Positions 1 to 11,092 of a stretch of 64,000 bases of DNA are shown one piece after another (position 1 is the first letter of the stretch; each line of letters starts with the position of its first letter). Under the pieces are notes generated by a model, which did no database searches, had not been told where the DNA came from, and was given only the letters and a program-made list of their open reading frames with translations. Origin of the DNA: Otatea glauca (taxonomy: Eukaryota; Streptophyta; Magnoliopsida; Poales; Poaceae); assembly GCA_036346275.1 (NCBI GenBank), contig JAYEVK010000104.1:1-64000 (forward strand). Direction: 5' to 3'. The position numbers were made by a program, and so were the translations under genes.

Positions 1-467
1 CTTGGTAGGGTTAAGCGTTAGAGAGACACTCGAGTCGATCTTCTTACGTGGTGGTACTCGAGGCGTCGTGTGGTTGATATTAGGTTCCCAAGTCTTCACT
101 CTATCCCGATCTTGAGTCACCTCTCTCTCTTGTGTCTTGATCGAGTTAAATCGGATGGGAAGGAGATGTTTGGATTATCGACTCGGTTGTTCTCGTCATA
201 TGACCGAGATTCTCGATGGTTCTCTTCCTAGTCCGAGCCCCGTGATGAGTTGATCACTTTGGGATGCTTCTTGAGTAGAGTCATAGCTAAAGGTACCATC
301 TGCATTAACCAAAATTTCATTCTTAAAGATGTTGCCTTAGTAAGTGAGCGCAATACAATCTGCTCTCTGTTTCTCGACTTATTGATGACTCTTTCGAGGT
401 AAGCTTCAAGAGTAATGCATAGAATCCTTGATTCATCGGGAGGGTTAGTTCTTGAGGATTTCTAGAT

Positions 468-1350
468 TTGGGAGAGTCTTTCGTGCTGATTTTTCTTCTT
501 CTTACGGAGACTCTCTTGATGTTTGATTGCTTACGAGTCCGTGATCTCTCCTTCCGGCATAGGAGACTTGGTCACATTGGTTTTGATCATTTGACCCGAG
601 TTAGCGACCACGATCTCATTCGGGGTTTGCCCAAACTCAAGATGGTCAAAGACTTAATTTGCTCTCCTTGCCGACATGGCAAGATGGTTCTTGCTTCTCA
701 TCCTCCTGTGGCCAGTAGTGATGGTGATGCACCGGACAGCTTTTACATATGGACAACTGTTGGTCCGGCTAGAGTCGATCGGCGGGAGGAAGTGGTATGT
801 TCTTGTCATCGTTGATGATTTTCTAGATACTCTTGGGTATTCTTCATGGCCTCGAAGGATGAGACTTTTCTCACTTGAGGTTTGGTCGATGGGTTGTCTA
901 TTGAGCTCCGGTGCATTCTGAGCTTTCTGCAGTGATAATGGCACGAGTTCAAGAATTCCTACTTTGAGAGTTTTTGTGTGGAGTCTGGTTTAGAGCATCG
1001 TTCTCTTCTCCCTCGCCCCTCGTGAGAATGGCATAGTGGAAAGGAAGAACAGGACCACTGGTTGAGATGGCTGGGGCGATGCTAGATGAGTCTGATACTC
1101 CTAGGAAGTTTTGGGTGAGGCTATAGCTCTGCTTGCCATGTTTCTAATCGCGTGTTTTGAGAGCACATTTGCATCGCACCTCTTATGAGTTGAGGTATGG
1201 CGAAAGCCCGGTGTATCTCATTTTCGCGTTTTGGTTGCAAGTGTTTTATCTTGAAGTCAGTAACCTAGATAAGTTTGAGTCTCGCTCTTACGATGGTATC
1301 TTTCTAGGTTACTCGTCTTCTTCTCGTAGCTATAAGTGCAGGTGTTGATG
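468..1350 (+). pseudogene. copia A GAG-pre-integrase and integrase remnant
   Basis: The frame at 468-815 contains the pre-integrase zinc region, with HRRLGHIGFDHL and later CSPCRHGKM, which supplies the H-H-C-C ligands of the integrase N-terminal domain. Downstream, pieces around 790-1170 match the integrase core but in shifting frames. The segment 1157-1348 matches the post-core region (LDKFESRSYDGIFLGYSS), typical of copia integrase just after the catalytic core. No continuous frame joins these parts, so the integrase is dead. Traces of the protease lie upstream at about 170-230, where the DSG region is out of frame. Compare the better preserved copy at 15503-16600. Confidence 0.85.
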
Positions 1351-1789
1351 CATAGGATCATAGAGACTGTGATGTGACCTTTGATGAGGCTAGCCAGAGC
1401 TAGACACGATGTTTGAGCTCTTCTTATCCCTCTGAGACCATCTTTGAAGAAGATAAGGATGATGGAGATGATGGTGTTCCACGGATCCAGTCCCCTCTTC
1501 ACAGAGGTGCCTCACATTTCCATTTACGCACCTCGGGAGACCACCCTTGCTTTCCGACTCTCCTTGGTGAGTGGCTCTGTTCCTACCTCTTACTGTTCAA
1601 GAGGTAGAGGCCACTCATTCTGGACCTCCCGTCATATTCGAGAGCGTCATCCTACGATCGGATGATTGGCGATTTGTTCGGCGTGTCACCCGCTCAAGAG
1701 CGGGTCATCCTCTTTCGCCTCCACTCGCCTTCGTTGCCTCCTTTGGCGAAGGATGTTTCTCATGCATTATCCGATGAGTCGTGGATTAA

Positions 1790-2440
1790 TGCTATGCATG
1801 AGAACTTGAGAACTTTGAGAGGAATAAGGTATGGTAGCTTGTCGAGCCCCATCTGGTCATAATGTCATTAGGACCAAGTGGGTGTTCAAAAACAAGCAGA
1901 GTGAGGATGGGGTTGTAATTAGAAACAAGGCTAGACTAGTTGCACAGGGCTTTTCTCGGGTTGAGGTCTTGACTTTGAGAGACCTTTGCTCCTGTAGCTA
2001 GGCTAGAGGCTATCCGAATCTCGCTTGCATTTCGCATCCAAAGGCTTCAAGCTTTATCAAATGGATGTCAGAGTGCATTCCTCAATGGCTATATTGAGGA
2101 AGAGGTTTATGTCAGCAACCTCTAGGATTGAGAACCCCAAGTTTCGAGTCATGTATACAAGCTTTCCAAAGCTCTGTATGGACTCAAGCGAGCCCCAGAG
2201 CATGGTATGAGAGGCTCAAGTCTTATCTTCTCACCATGACTTTAAAATGGGCATAGTAGACAAAACTCATTCATCGGACACCATGAGTCTCATTTTCTTC
2301 TTGTCGGATTTATGTGGGCGATATCATTTTGGTGGCTCATCTCATTCTCTTGTCTCTCGGTTTTACGATGTGATGAGTCTGAGTTTGAGATGAGTATGAT
2401 GGGCGAGTTGAGCTACTTTCTTGGCTTCCAAATCAAGTAG
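1790..2440 (+). pseudogene. copia A reverse transcriptase remnant
   Basis: Broken frames match copia reverse transcriptase: a segment near 1870-1960 corresponds to the conserved KNKQSEDGVV/RLVAQGF region, 2030-2090 to FKLYQMDV followed by an AFLNG-like stretch with a deletion, and 2150-2210 to LYGLKRAP. The YVDD active-site region near 2310-2330 is damaged. Alignment with the element B copy at 22364-23035 shows mostly small insertions and deletions. No function is expected. Confidence 0.8.
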
Positions 2441-3215
2441 ACTCGGGAGGTACTTTCTTGCATCAAGGCAAATATACGTGACCTTCGAGGTGCTTGATAT
2501 GTCGATGGGAAGCCGTGATGACTCCTATGGCCACCTTTCTTTGTTCTCGAGCACGATGAGGATGGTGAGCCTGCTTGATCAAAAGGAGTTTGAAGCATGA
2601 TCGGCTCCCTCTTGTACCTCACCGCGCTTGGGCGGACATACATTTCATTTGTGTGTGCGTGCGCTCGATTTCAAGCTTCTCCTCGCGCCTCTCGCCGAGG
2701 GGTCAAGCGCATCTTGGTACTACCGTGCTATCACCGATTATGGTATATGGTACTCTTCTTCTTCTTGTCTATCTCTTAGAGCCTTTTCGATGCCAACTTT
2801 TCTGGCTGTAGGATAGATAGGAAGAGCACTTCTGGCACTTGCCAATTCATTGGCACTTCTCTTGTTTCTTGGTCATCTAGGAAGCAGTTTGGGGTTGCAC
2901 AGTCCACCGCTGAGGCCGAGTATGTTCTTTGCGGCCCGATTCTTTGTGAGCAGTGCTCTGGATGAGATCGACCTTGCGGGACTATGGGTTAGAGATAGAG
3001 AGTGTGCCACTTTTTTGTGACAACACTTCGGCTATTTGCATTGCTAAAACCCCAGTGCAACATTCTCGGACCAAGCACATTGATATTAGATATCACTTCC
3101 TTAGAGACCATGTGGAGAAGGGAGATATCGCGCTTGATTTGTAGGAGTGACCTCCGATTAGCTGATATCTTCACCAAGCCTTTGGATAGCTCAGTTTGTT
3201 GCCTTGAGGAGTGAG
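2441..3215 (+). pseudogene. copia A RT connection and RNase H remnant
   Basis: This stretch matches the C-terminal end of a copia polyprotein. Visible pieces are MIGSLLYLT near 2597, a stretch near 2860-2930 equivalent to SSRKQFGVAQSTAEAEYV, and LFCDNTSAICIAKTPVQHSR at about 3010-3075, the RNase H region. The frame ends with IFTKPL near 3165-3190, the usual end of grass copia polyproteins. Frames change several times. The homologous segment of element B is 23036-23720. Confidence 0.85.
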
Positions 3216-5062
3216 CTTGGGTCGTGAGCCTTCGGCTTTTCGTGAGGGAGCTGGTTTGTATATTATGTACTATATATTTTCTTCCAGCATTTCCTTTCTT
3301 CTTACAGGTGACTTTGGGCTTGTTTTCTTAAGTTGAGTTCACTCACTTAGACTTGGCATGCCTCGCATGGACCTCTTATCTTGTGCTTTAGGTTGCTATC
3401 ATGCGTGATTAGTTTGTTCTCTCTTCTCTCTAGGTTGAGTTCCCTCACAGTCTTTTAAGTCTAGCAGGTTTGGACCTCACAGGTGAAGCAGTGCATGTGC
3501 ACTCCTTAGTTGGGATCTAGAGTCGACTTCCTATGTCGATCATTTGGGAAGAGCGAGTCTAAGCTGTAGTGAGTTTCTTATATCTTTTCTATGCTCTATA
3601 GCCATCCGGTTTTGGTTTCTCGATCTCTTCTCCTCATTCTGTTTTATGGTTATTATTGAGTTCATTCGGGTTTTCTTTTGCCTAATCTTGATAATAACCC
3701 AATTTTAACAGATTTTGAGCTTAAAATTGATTCAATTGTTGAGGAGTTTGGGAATCTGTTCATGCATTGCATTTAGACTGCATTTTCGTTTTATGAGCTT
3801 TGTCTATTATGCATTTGACTCAATCTTCGTGAAATACATCATGCTATATCTTTGAAGAAAATCACTAGCTTAGATATGTCCAAGTTCATTTATCAAGCTA
3901 ATGTTCATTGAAATCGAAAAACTTAAAAGCTTTAAATGAAAACTTGATGAAACATGTTGCTTTTACTTACTAAGTTTCTTCTCTAAGAGCTTTTACCATG
4001 AATTGTGAAATTTTGGAATTCTCTAGAGTCCCTATAGCAACTTAGGTGAAATTTGCTTGATCCATATTTGAGTCCTTGAATTGCTTATATGTGCTAAATT
4101 GAAAATTAAAAATTTGACTCTTTTGTGCAAAATTGATCTCAACACTTTATATTCTCGAGGCGCCTCCCATTGCATTTGGGATGAACTTGGAATATATTGT
4201 GTATGACCAAGATCATTCTCTTAAGAGTTACTCTTGAGATGATCGAAAATGGCTTGAGTCAATCAACAAAAAAATTGCAAATATCAAACACATAAGTGGG
4301 TAAAGAATGCAAATAATGTCAAACATTTGCACCCCGCTATGTTTTTCGAAGTCTTAAAGAAAATTTGCATAAATTGAAAAATAGGCTCGAAGGACCTTAT
4401 ATGCACTTCAAAATTCCCCAAAGTGTTGAGTAGGTTGAACTCTAGGTTTTCCATTTGATCCCTGAGTGGTTTTGCTTCTAGTTTTGAAACTTTGCTAAGT
4501 TCTGCACTTGTCAAATCTTGCTAAAAATGATACATTTTCAAAACTTCGCTTATGAGCAAAATTTGTTATTTGCACTTGGACATATCTTAGTTTGGTCATA
4601 ATCTGAGATTAATAAGCTTGGTGTCATATCTTGTCATTATGATCATTTGGATAATCTTCAAAGCTCCTTAGGTTGCATTTCATGCATACATAAAGAGGAG
4701 AAAATTCTATTTTGATGCCTATATTGCCAAAAGGGGAGAAAATGTAGAAAAGGCATCATTTAAAATGTAGAAAATGAGGAGATAGAAATGTGAAAGCTTG
4801 TTGGTTCTTATGATTTTGTAAATCTTTGCTATCTCTTATGGATCATAATCACATTTGACACTTATGATTGGTTTTAGAGCTTTTGTTGAAAACTTGCTCT
4901 TTTCATGGTCTTGCTATAAATTCTTTCGCCAACTTGGTCATATTTTTATATCTTCTCTCTGGACCAAGTTTGGCTTTGCAATCAATTGCTTTCTTCTTCT
5001 CTCATTCAAACTCAAATTTATGCCTTTTGTGTGGTTTGTCAATATACTCATCAAGGGGAGAT
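3216..5062 (+). other. copia A 3' non-coding tail
   Basis: About 1.85 kb between the end of pol and the 3' LTR has no plausible long reading frame. It is nevertheless shared with element B (about 23720-25346), including a purine block CCAAAAGGGGAGAAA near 4730 (near 25163 in B). A second purine tract at 5052-5062 abuts the LTR and is the likely plus-strand primer. No env-like or other protein is recognisable. Confidence 0.7.
5052..5062 (+). other. polypurine tract of copia A
   Basis: The purine run AAGGGGAGA lies directly before the LTR start TGAAGG, where plus-strand DNA synthesis would be primed. Its position fixes the left boundary of the 3' LTR. Confidence 0.75.
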
Positions 5063-5184
5063 TGAAGGACCATGTGGAGGTCCATCCATGCTTGTGATGA
5101 GTATTTGACTTTATTTGAGCAAGGTGTGCTCAAGTTTGAGTTTGATTTGGATTGTTTTTGAGCTAGAGCAATTTGAGTTCTTGG

Positions 5185-5470
5185 TTGGAGACGTCGTCCG
5201 GCCCAGAGTGGTCGGGTCGTCGATTGAGTGGTCGGGGCTTTGGTGTGTTGCGGACCAGTCGTCCGACCGAGTGGTGGGTCGTCCATTTGAGTGGTCGGGG
5301 CTTTGGCGTGTTGCGAGACCGATCGTCCGACCCAGAGTGGTTGGGTCGTCCGACTCAGTGGTTGAGACTAGTGGTCGGACCTCGAGTGGTCGGGATGGAG
5401 ACCGGTGGTGGACCATGGTTGGTCGGGATGGAGACCGTGGTCGGACCACGTGTAGTCGGGTTATGCTAGT
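5185..5470 (+). repeat. CCGACC/GGTCGG dyad minisatellite in LTR A
   Basis: Tandem degenerate units of the type GTCCGACCCGAGTGGTCGGG alternate with GGGCTTTGG..TGTTGCAGACC. Each unit contains an inverted pair CCGACC...GGTCGG. The matching array in the other LTR (60115-60530) has more units, so the unit number differs between LTR copies. Confidence 0.8.
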
Positions 5471-6076
5471 CAGCGTAGTGTATATCTTTCTGTTGAGATG
5501 GATATGTGTTGTTGGACCTTGCTATGTGATGTGGTTTCCTTGTCTATGATGGTTGCGAGGACTTTGGAGCTAGGTCATGGTGAGGCGAAGGGGATCGGGA
5601 CTAGGTGGGAGCCGAGGTCGGATGATCAAGGTGTCGCCAAAGATGGTGAGGCAGGGAGTAGCGCAAGCCGAGAAGACAAAGGAATGGATGAGATGCTAAC
5701 TTGGAGTGCTCGATCTAGGAGGACCGTTGGATCGCGGTCGAAAGATAGAGAAGCGGGTCAAGTTAGTGTGAGTTGAAAACATGCAAAACCCGTTGTGTTG
5801 TTGGGTTTGGGTGAGCCCATGCATAGCTTTGTGAGTGGGTAAAATCTCAGCCCTTGATGGAGTGCTCTAGGGTTTAGAGGCTCATCCAAGGGTGGTAGGT
5901 GTTCAAGCACGCTATGAATAGACGAGGGAGAGGGTGTCTCCTTGGGGGTGGCGGTGAGGAAAGTCTCGTGAGTAGTTGAGAGTTGTTGAGAGTGGCGGTG
6001 TAAGGATCAAATCCGGCTCTTGGATGGTGGCTTAGGATTGAGCGGGACATCCAAAGGTGGGAATTGATCCAGTCAC

Positions 6077-6085
6077 TATAAATAG
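6077..6085 (+). promoter_or_regulatory. LTR TATA box
   Basis: TATAAATAG lies in the middle of the LTR, where the U3/R border of a copia promoter is expected. The same motif occurs at the same place in the other LTRs of this family (11670, 25906, 61154). Confidence 0.75.
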
Positions 6086-7228
6086 AGGGTAGGGCAGCCT
6101 CCCCTCTTTGAAGGTTTTGAAGGTTCTGAGGTTTTTGCTGCTCATTTGAGCTTTGCCCACTTTGTTGTGAGGCTTTGTAAACCTCCCTTCCAGAAATGAA
6201 ATGTTCTTCATTTCTATTCTGTTTCATTTCTCTTACGTATTTACATTCGCACTTAAATTACATTATCTAAATTGCATTTACTTACTTGCAATTTACCTTA
6301 CGTAATTTGGATTTGCCTCATCTCCTTCTACATGCTATTGAGTCTTTGTTGAAATTCATGATTGATGAACTCTTCTCTGGATTCGGTGCTTTCAATCTTT
6401 TAGGCAATCCTTACGTTCTTGTTGCAAGTTGTAAATCTGTGTGTTCTTAAAGTGCGTAAGCGTGTGACTTGCAGTTCTTTAGTCTTGATTGGCTTACGGT
6501 TCTTGTTGCCAAGGATGAAAGATTCTTTGGATGAATCTTCTATAGATCATATCCCAATCATCTAGGCAATCTACAACCTCTTCTATTGGTTTTGCAAGAA
6601 ACCAATTTACGTGCCTAGTTTTGAGATAGTGTTTCTATTTGTTTGAAGGGTTGTTTCTTCGTGTACTTACTTGCTATGATTTGTGGAGAGTCATCCAAGG
6701 ATTTCGACCATCAACTCCCAGCAAGTTAGGGTGAAATCTGTGTTCGTGACTCTGTTTTTGGTGTTGCATTAGTTAAGCTGAAAGGACGGAACCTTGGTAT
6801 TAATTCCTTCGATTGTTGATTGAAATAGGTTCTGACATCCTTTGGGAGGTGCACACCAATTTTCACTGTTTTGGATCAGCCGATCAAAAGTTACATCGAT
6901 TTCATTTTTGAGATCGTGCTGATTTTCTTGTTTACGAACACTATTCACCCAAGCCTTTGTTCATCAGACCACTTGGTCGGAGTCTATTCACTGGTCGAAG
7001 TCTTGATCACACAAACACTATTCACCCGAGTCTTGTTCATCCGACCACTTGGTCGGGAGTCTCATTCATCAGACCTCTGTAGGTCGAGTCTATTCATCAG
7101 GCAGAAATACCCGACCAGTGCAGTTTCTTTCTGGTCTTTTGGTGGTTTGAATTTTAGGGGGAGAGTTTATTCAAAAATTTTATTTGGCTCCTATTCACCC
7201 CCCTGTAGTCGCCTTTTTCGATCTTTCA

Positions 7229-8640
7229 GCTTCTTTTGTGAGAATCGACGGTGATGTGCATGTACATCACTATCGCTTCTTATTTGAGAACCGATAGTGA
7301 TGAGCGTGCACATCACTATCGCTTCTTAAGTGAGAACCGATAGTGATGTGTGTGTATATCACTATCGCTTCTTAAGTGAGAACCGATTGTGATGGCCTCG
7401 CTAGGTTATTTATGCCCTTCGGGCTGAACTCTCCTTTGTTGTTATTGCAGGGGAGATTTCTCTACTGTTACTCGAAAAAATAGCGGATATTCTAGTTGGA
7501 AGCAATACTTGTGTGAGAAAATTTGAAATCCTTAAGAGTGAGTGTAAAAAGGGTTCTTTGCACAGATGAGAAGGAGCACACCCATCATCACAATCGGTTC
7601 TGAGATAGAAGCGATAGTGATGAGGACTTGCAAATAACCGATTGTGATGACGGTACCATCACTATCGCTTCTTGCAAAGAACCGATAGTAATGAGAGACT
7701 CATAACTATCGGTTTTGATAAAGAAACGATTATGATGATACATTTATCACAATAGCGCGATCTCTGCTATTCCCTTTCAAAAAAATATAATCAAGGTAAT
7801 TATTGTTGGAAAATTATCACAACTAGGTAGAAACACGTGCTATACCATATGTGATCATAAGGCATAGAGAACTATGTGCATGCAACGATTGCACTTTCAA
7901 AGTCGTGTATAAAATAAAAAAGTTTCTCTTTATCATTTATATGTATTGTCCATAACAACAGATGTGGCCTACAGGTTTTGTTGCGCAACAAAAAAACGCA
8001 GACAGATTGAGTACATGTCAAAGGATGTTAGCTGATCATAGACCATCGATATAGAGCACAAAAGGGCTCTGCTCTATATAGAACGGCAATCAATCAAAGG
8101 TATAGGTAAAACATTTAATTGTGTCGGTTCTGAGTGAAATCTGACACATGTGAAGGCTTTAATTGTATCGGGTTTTATAACAAACCGACACAAATGACTA
8201 CTTCAATTGCATCGGTTCTTATAAGATCTAAATCTGAGATGACACCTTAATTGTATCGGTCCTTATAAACAACCAAACACAGATGACTCGTTTAATTGTA
8301 TCGGTTCTCATAAAAAAACAACACAGATGACTAATTTACTTGTATCGGTTTTTATAAAAAACTGACACTTATGACTCCTTTAATTGTATCAGTTCATATA
8401 AAAAATTGAAACAGATTATTCTTTACTTGTATCGGTTCTTTTAGGAAACCGGTACAGATGATAGAGTTACTTGTATCGGTTCTTATAGAAAACTGACACA
8501 GATGACACAATTACTTGTATTGTTCTTATTAAAAGCGACACAGATGGAAGTTTCTTGTATCGGGTCTTTTAGAAAATCGACACAGATGGGAGATTATGCC
8601 ACATAAATCCTACATCTACTATAGATGGAGAAATGCTGCC
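7229..8640 (+). mobile_element. CACTA terminal-region remnant (right of copia A)
   Basis: At 7229-7400 there are four dyad units of the form ATCACTATCGCTTCT...AGAACCGATAGTGATG, then a single-copy stretch (7400-7560) that matches the 5' region of CACTA-1 (32880-33030), including GGTTGGAAGCAATACTTG-like sequence. More dyads follow at 7580-7760, and a second array of TTGTATCGGTTCT...AACCGACACAGATGA units at about 8100-8620. No transposase frame remains and no TGTAGTAGTG end is seen. The left end of this element appears to be 59769-59985 (see findings). The stretch 7780-8090 holds no recognisable feature. Confidence 0.7.
8100..8620 (+). repeat. array of TATCGGTTCTTATA/AACCGACACAGATG dyads
   Basis: About eleven imperfect units of 40-48 bp each carry a TATCGGTT half and an AACCGACA half with an AT-rich centre. 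The core equals that of the internal array of CACTA-1 (36945-37800), so this is CACTA-derived sequence of the kind bound by TnpA-like proteins (inference). Confidence 0.75.
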
Positions 8641-8689
8641 TGAATGCGTTTGCGCCATTGGGTGGCCGGCTCGGCTTCATGACTCGGCC

Positions 8690-9000
8690 GAGCGGCAAAA
8701 AAATCGCGTTCGGGTCCTTTTTCAAAAAAAAATAATGATTAGGTCCTTTTCCGAAAAAAAATACTATTAGGTCCTTTTTTAAAAAAATAACATATATTAC
8801 GTCTAGGTCCTTTATGCTTTTTTAAGCATTGCGCTCGGGTCCTTTTATTGAAAATCAAAATTACGATTTGGTCCTTTTAGGGAAAAAATACGTTTAGGTC
8901 CTTTTTTTAAAAAAATACATTGCATTTAGGTCCCTTTTTTCATTTTTCTACCATTACGTTTAATCCCTTTTACGGAAAACACAAAATTCTTTTATGTCCT
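8690..9000 (+). repeat. GGTCCTTTT minisatellite
   Basis: Eight or nine imperfect units of about 30-40 bp: TTAGGTCCTTTT followed by an A-rich run (AAAAAAATA) and a short variable part. The array follows a GC-rich stretch (8640-8690) and ends near 9000. It has no coding potential. Confidence 0.75.
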
Positions 9001-9540
9001 TTTCGCGTGTTTCCTCGATTTGCTCTTGTAGAGAAAGCGGCGATCATACGTTTTCTACCATCACGAGTTACTCCATCACTGGATCCGTGTGTCCTAAGCA
9101 ACACCGCCGCCTCCTGTTGCTAGACCCAGAGCCAGAGGTGAAGCACTGCACTGTTGCGTGTGCTAGATTTAGATTCGAAGGCGAAAAGGAGGAGAATGGT
9201 GCCAGGGATGGAGGGGGAGGTGGATGGGCAATGTAGAAAATTGAAAGAGGAGGGCCTAACATAGGAGAGAGAACGAGAGAGATCAAGGAGGGATAGAGAG
9301 TGGATCGGGAGGAATAGGGAATGTAGAGAGAGAAGGCAAAAGGCAAGGAAAGATAATATGTGGTCCTTTGATTCGATCCAATGGCAAGCGGCAATCTTGT
9401 TGAAGCGGTATAACGTCCTCTAGTTCTTCCTTAGAAGTGAGATGATTTTGAATTTTGTCCATGTCGTATATATTTATATTAATTATTTTTTCTAAAAAGA
9501 TAATATCATATTGTATACTTAAATTTAGTATCATATACAA
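9001..9540. other. no recognised feature
   Basis: The stretch contains a short GC-richer part (9050-9240) and GA-rich runs (9240-9350). Short open frames exist on both strands but have no domain, no splice context and no family resemblance that I can see. Confidence 0.4.
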
Positions 9541-11092
9541 CTTCAAAGTTCTAAAATTATATAAAATTTACATGTTTACCTTTGATTTTTAGGAACATTA
9601 ATATCATATTTACAATTTTAATACTTATACTTTTATTCTAATTTGGTTATGAGTATTTTTAATCAAAAATTTTAATTATGTTTTCTCTGAATTTAATTTA
9701 AAATTTTAGGTATTATTTTGAAATTTTAAATTAATTTATAACTAACATCCCAAATTAAGATAATCATGTTCCATATTATTTCTTGAGTGATTTGTGAAGT
9801 TTTGTATTTTTTTTGGATTTTGGCATTTAAAGTAAATATTTTCTAATGACCTAGTTATTGCTCCTGATTTTCAAACTTCAAATTTATATCTCCTCAAAGT
9901 CTAGAAATATTTTCTTTAAATCCCAAATGGTCTAGAATACCCCTATGAAACATTCCATAAATTGTTGAAGTAGTTTGCTATTTTTGAAAAATAAAAAACT
10001 ATATACTTTACTGAAAGCTGAAACACCAAAAGAATTATGGATGAAAAATTATAGATCCAAATATTATGAAACATTTATACAGGCACCAATAAGACTCTAA
10101 AAAAGTTTCATAAAATTTGGAGCTAGTTTGAAAGCATTAAAAATTCTAGGAATGACTCGCTGCTAATAAAAACTTAAAATAAAATGCAGATTAATCCAAA
10201 AGTGGAAGGTGCCTTGTCCAGATGCCATCTTCCCAGCTAGGAAACAAACCCGAGCCGAATACACTTTCCTTTTCAACCTCTTTCTCACTCCCTCTCACTC
10301 TTCCACCCAAGCCTACTTGTTAGCTACCCTTCCTCCCGCAACGCACCTGTGCTACGTCGTGCGTGCTCTGGCACACCAGCAAGCGTGCCAGCCTTCCCGC
10401 GCACATAGGAATCTAGTGCCATGTCACTACCTCACCCCTGGCTGACACCGCCAGCATCCCTATGCCCCCTTGCGCCACCCATGCCACGACGATCACCGGT
10501 ACTTGTGCCATGCTCCATTCCATCTAATCAGTCTCTACGTGCCTTGTCTCGCCGCCTGTACAGCCATCTTCCCCGCTAAGCAATTACCCTCACCATCAAT
10601 ACCTCCCCTCCACATGCTATAAAGTTGTTTGGATTTCCTGGAATCTCATTGTGCGGTGTTCTCTTCTCCTTGTCCACGAAACTAAGCTCACAAGCCCGAG
10701 CGACAAGCCCTCACCTCATGTCTATAAAGCCGCTCCATGGCCATGCCTAGCTCCACGTGCTACCCTATTCTTCTTGGGCCTGTAGCTCACACAATTGATG
10801 CCCACAGGAGCTCCATGGCTAGCAAGAATAGAAAGTGCAAACAAACTCGATTCTTCTCCTTGGTGAGCCATTCCTCAATTCCATTTATTCAATACTTCCT
10901 TAGGGTCCTCTGGTCATGATTCTTCCCTTGGTTGCAGCTCAATTCAAATGAAACAACACTACCGTCATTTCCTTCTTCCCTAGTTCTGGTCAATGTTGCC
11001 ACACCACTTTGGTGAGTCCTGCCGCTGCTAGAACTCAAAATGGGAACAACATTGGCTACATATGCTTTCACCTCACTTAGCCGAGCACCATC
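9541..11092 (+). repeat. probable gypsy-type LTR fragment
   Basis: The layout resembles a gypsy LTR read on the plus strand: about 650 bp very AT-rich, then a GC-richer cytosine-rich part (10200-10700), then possible TATA motifs (CTATAAAG near 10619 and 10722). The same order is seen in LTRs Y and Z. No terminal TG or primer site is identified. Element B is inserted at its right edge. Short frames in the GC-rich part are not convincing genes. Confidence 0.45.

Larger units (their letters stand above)
1..5062 (+). mobile_element. Ty1/copia element A, internal region (3' part, cut by window edge)
   Basis: This is the 3' portion of a Ty1/copia retrotransposon. It begins upstream of the protease and runs through integrase, reverse transcriptase and RNase H remnants to a polypurine tract at about 5052-5062, directly before the 3' LTR. 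Domain order (PR, INT, RT, RH) is the copia order. The coding part is broken by many stops and frameshifts and cannot make a polyprotein. Position 1 corresponds to about position 15355 of element B. The sequence is close to element A' at 59986-64000 and more distant from element B. The family has a two-knuckle gag and a long 3' non-coding tail. Confidence 0.93.
5063..7228 (+). repeat. 3' LTR of copia A
   Basis: The LTR starts with TGAAGGACC after the polypurine tract and ends with TTTCA before GCTTC. It matches the 5' LTR of element A' (59986-62389) along its length, but is about 240 bp shorter, mainly through fewer units in its 5' minisatellite. Differences between the two are mostly one- or two-base insertions and deletions. 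It contains a TATA box (6077-6085), a CCGACC/GGTCGG dyad array near the 5' end (about 5185-5470) and a second one near the 3' end (about 6950-7120). The flank GCTTC (7229-7233) equals the flank 5' of element A' at 59981-59985. Confidence 0.9.

Noticed and set aside
5498..5776. 92-codon frame in the 3' LTR as a gene
   Set aside because: It is within the LTR, and the equivalent sequence in the other LTR (60560-60850) is not open, because of small gaps.
7229..7440. hairpin-rich array as a CRISPR array
   Set aside because: Units are imperfect dyads without constant repeats and unique spacers, they occur in the subterminal regions of CACTA elements, and the genome is a plant.
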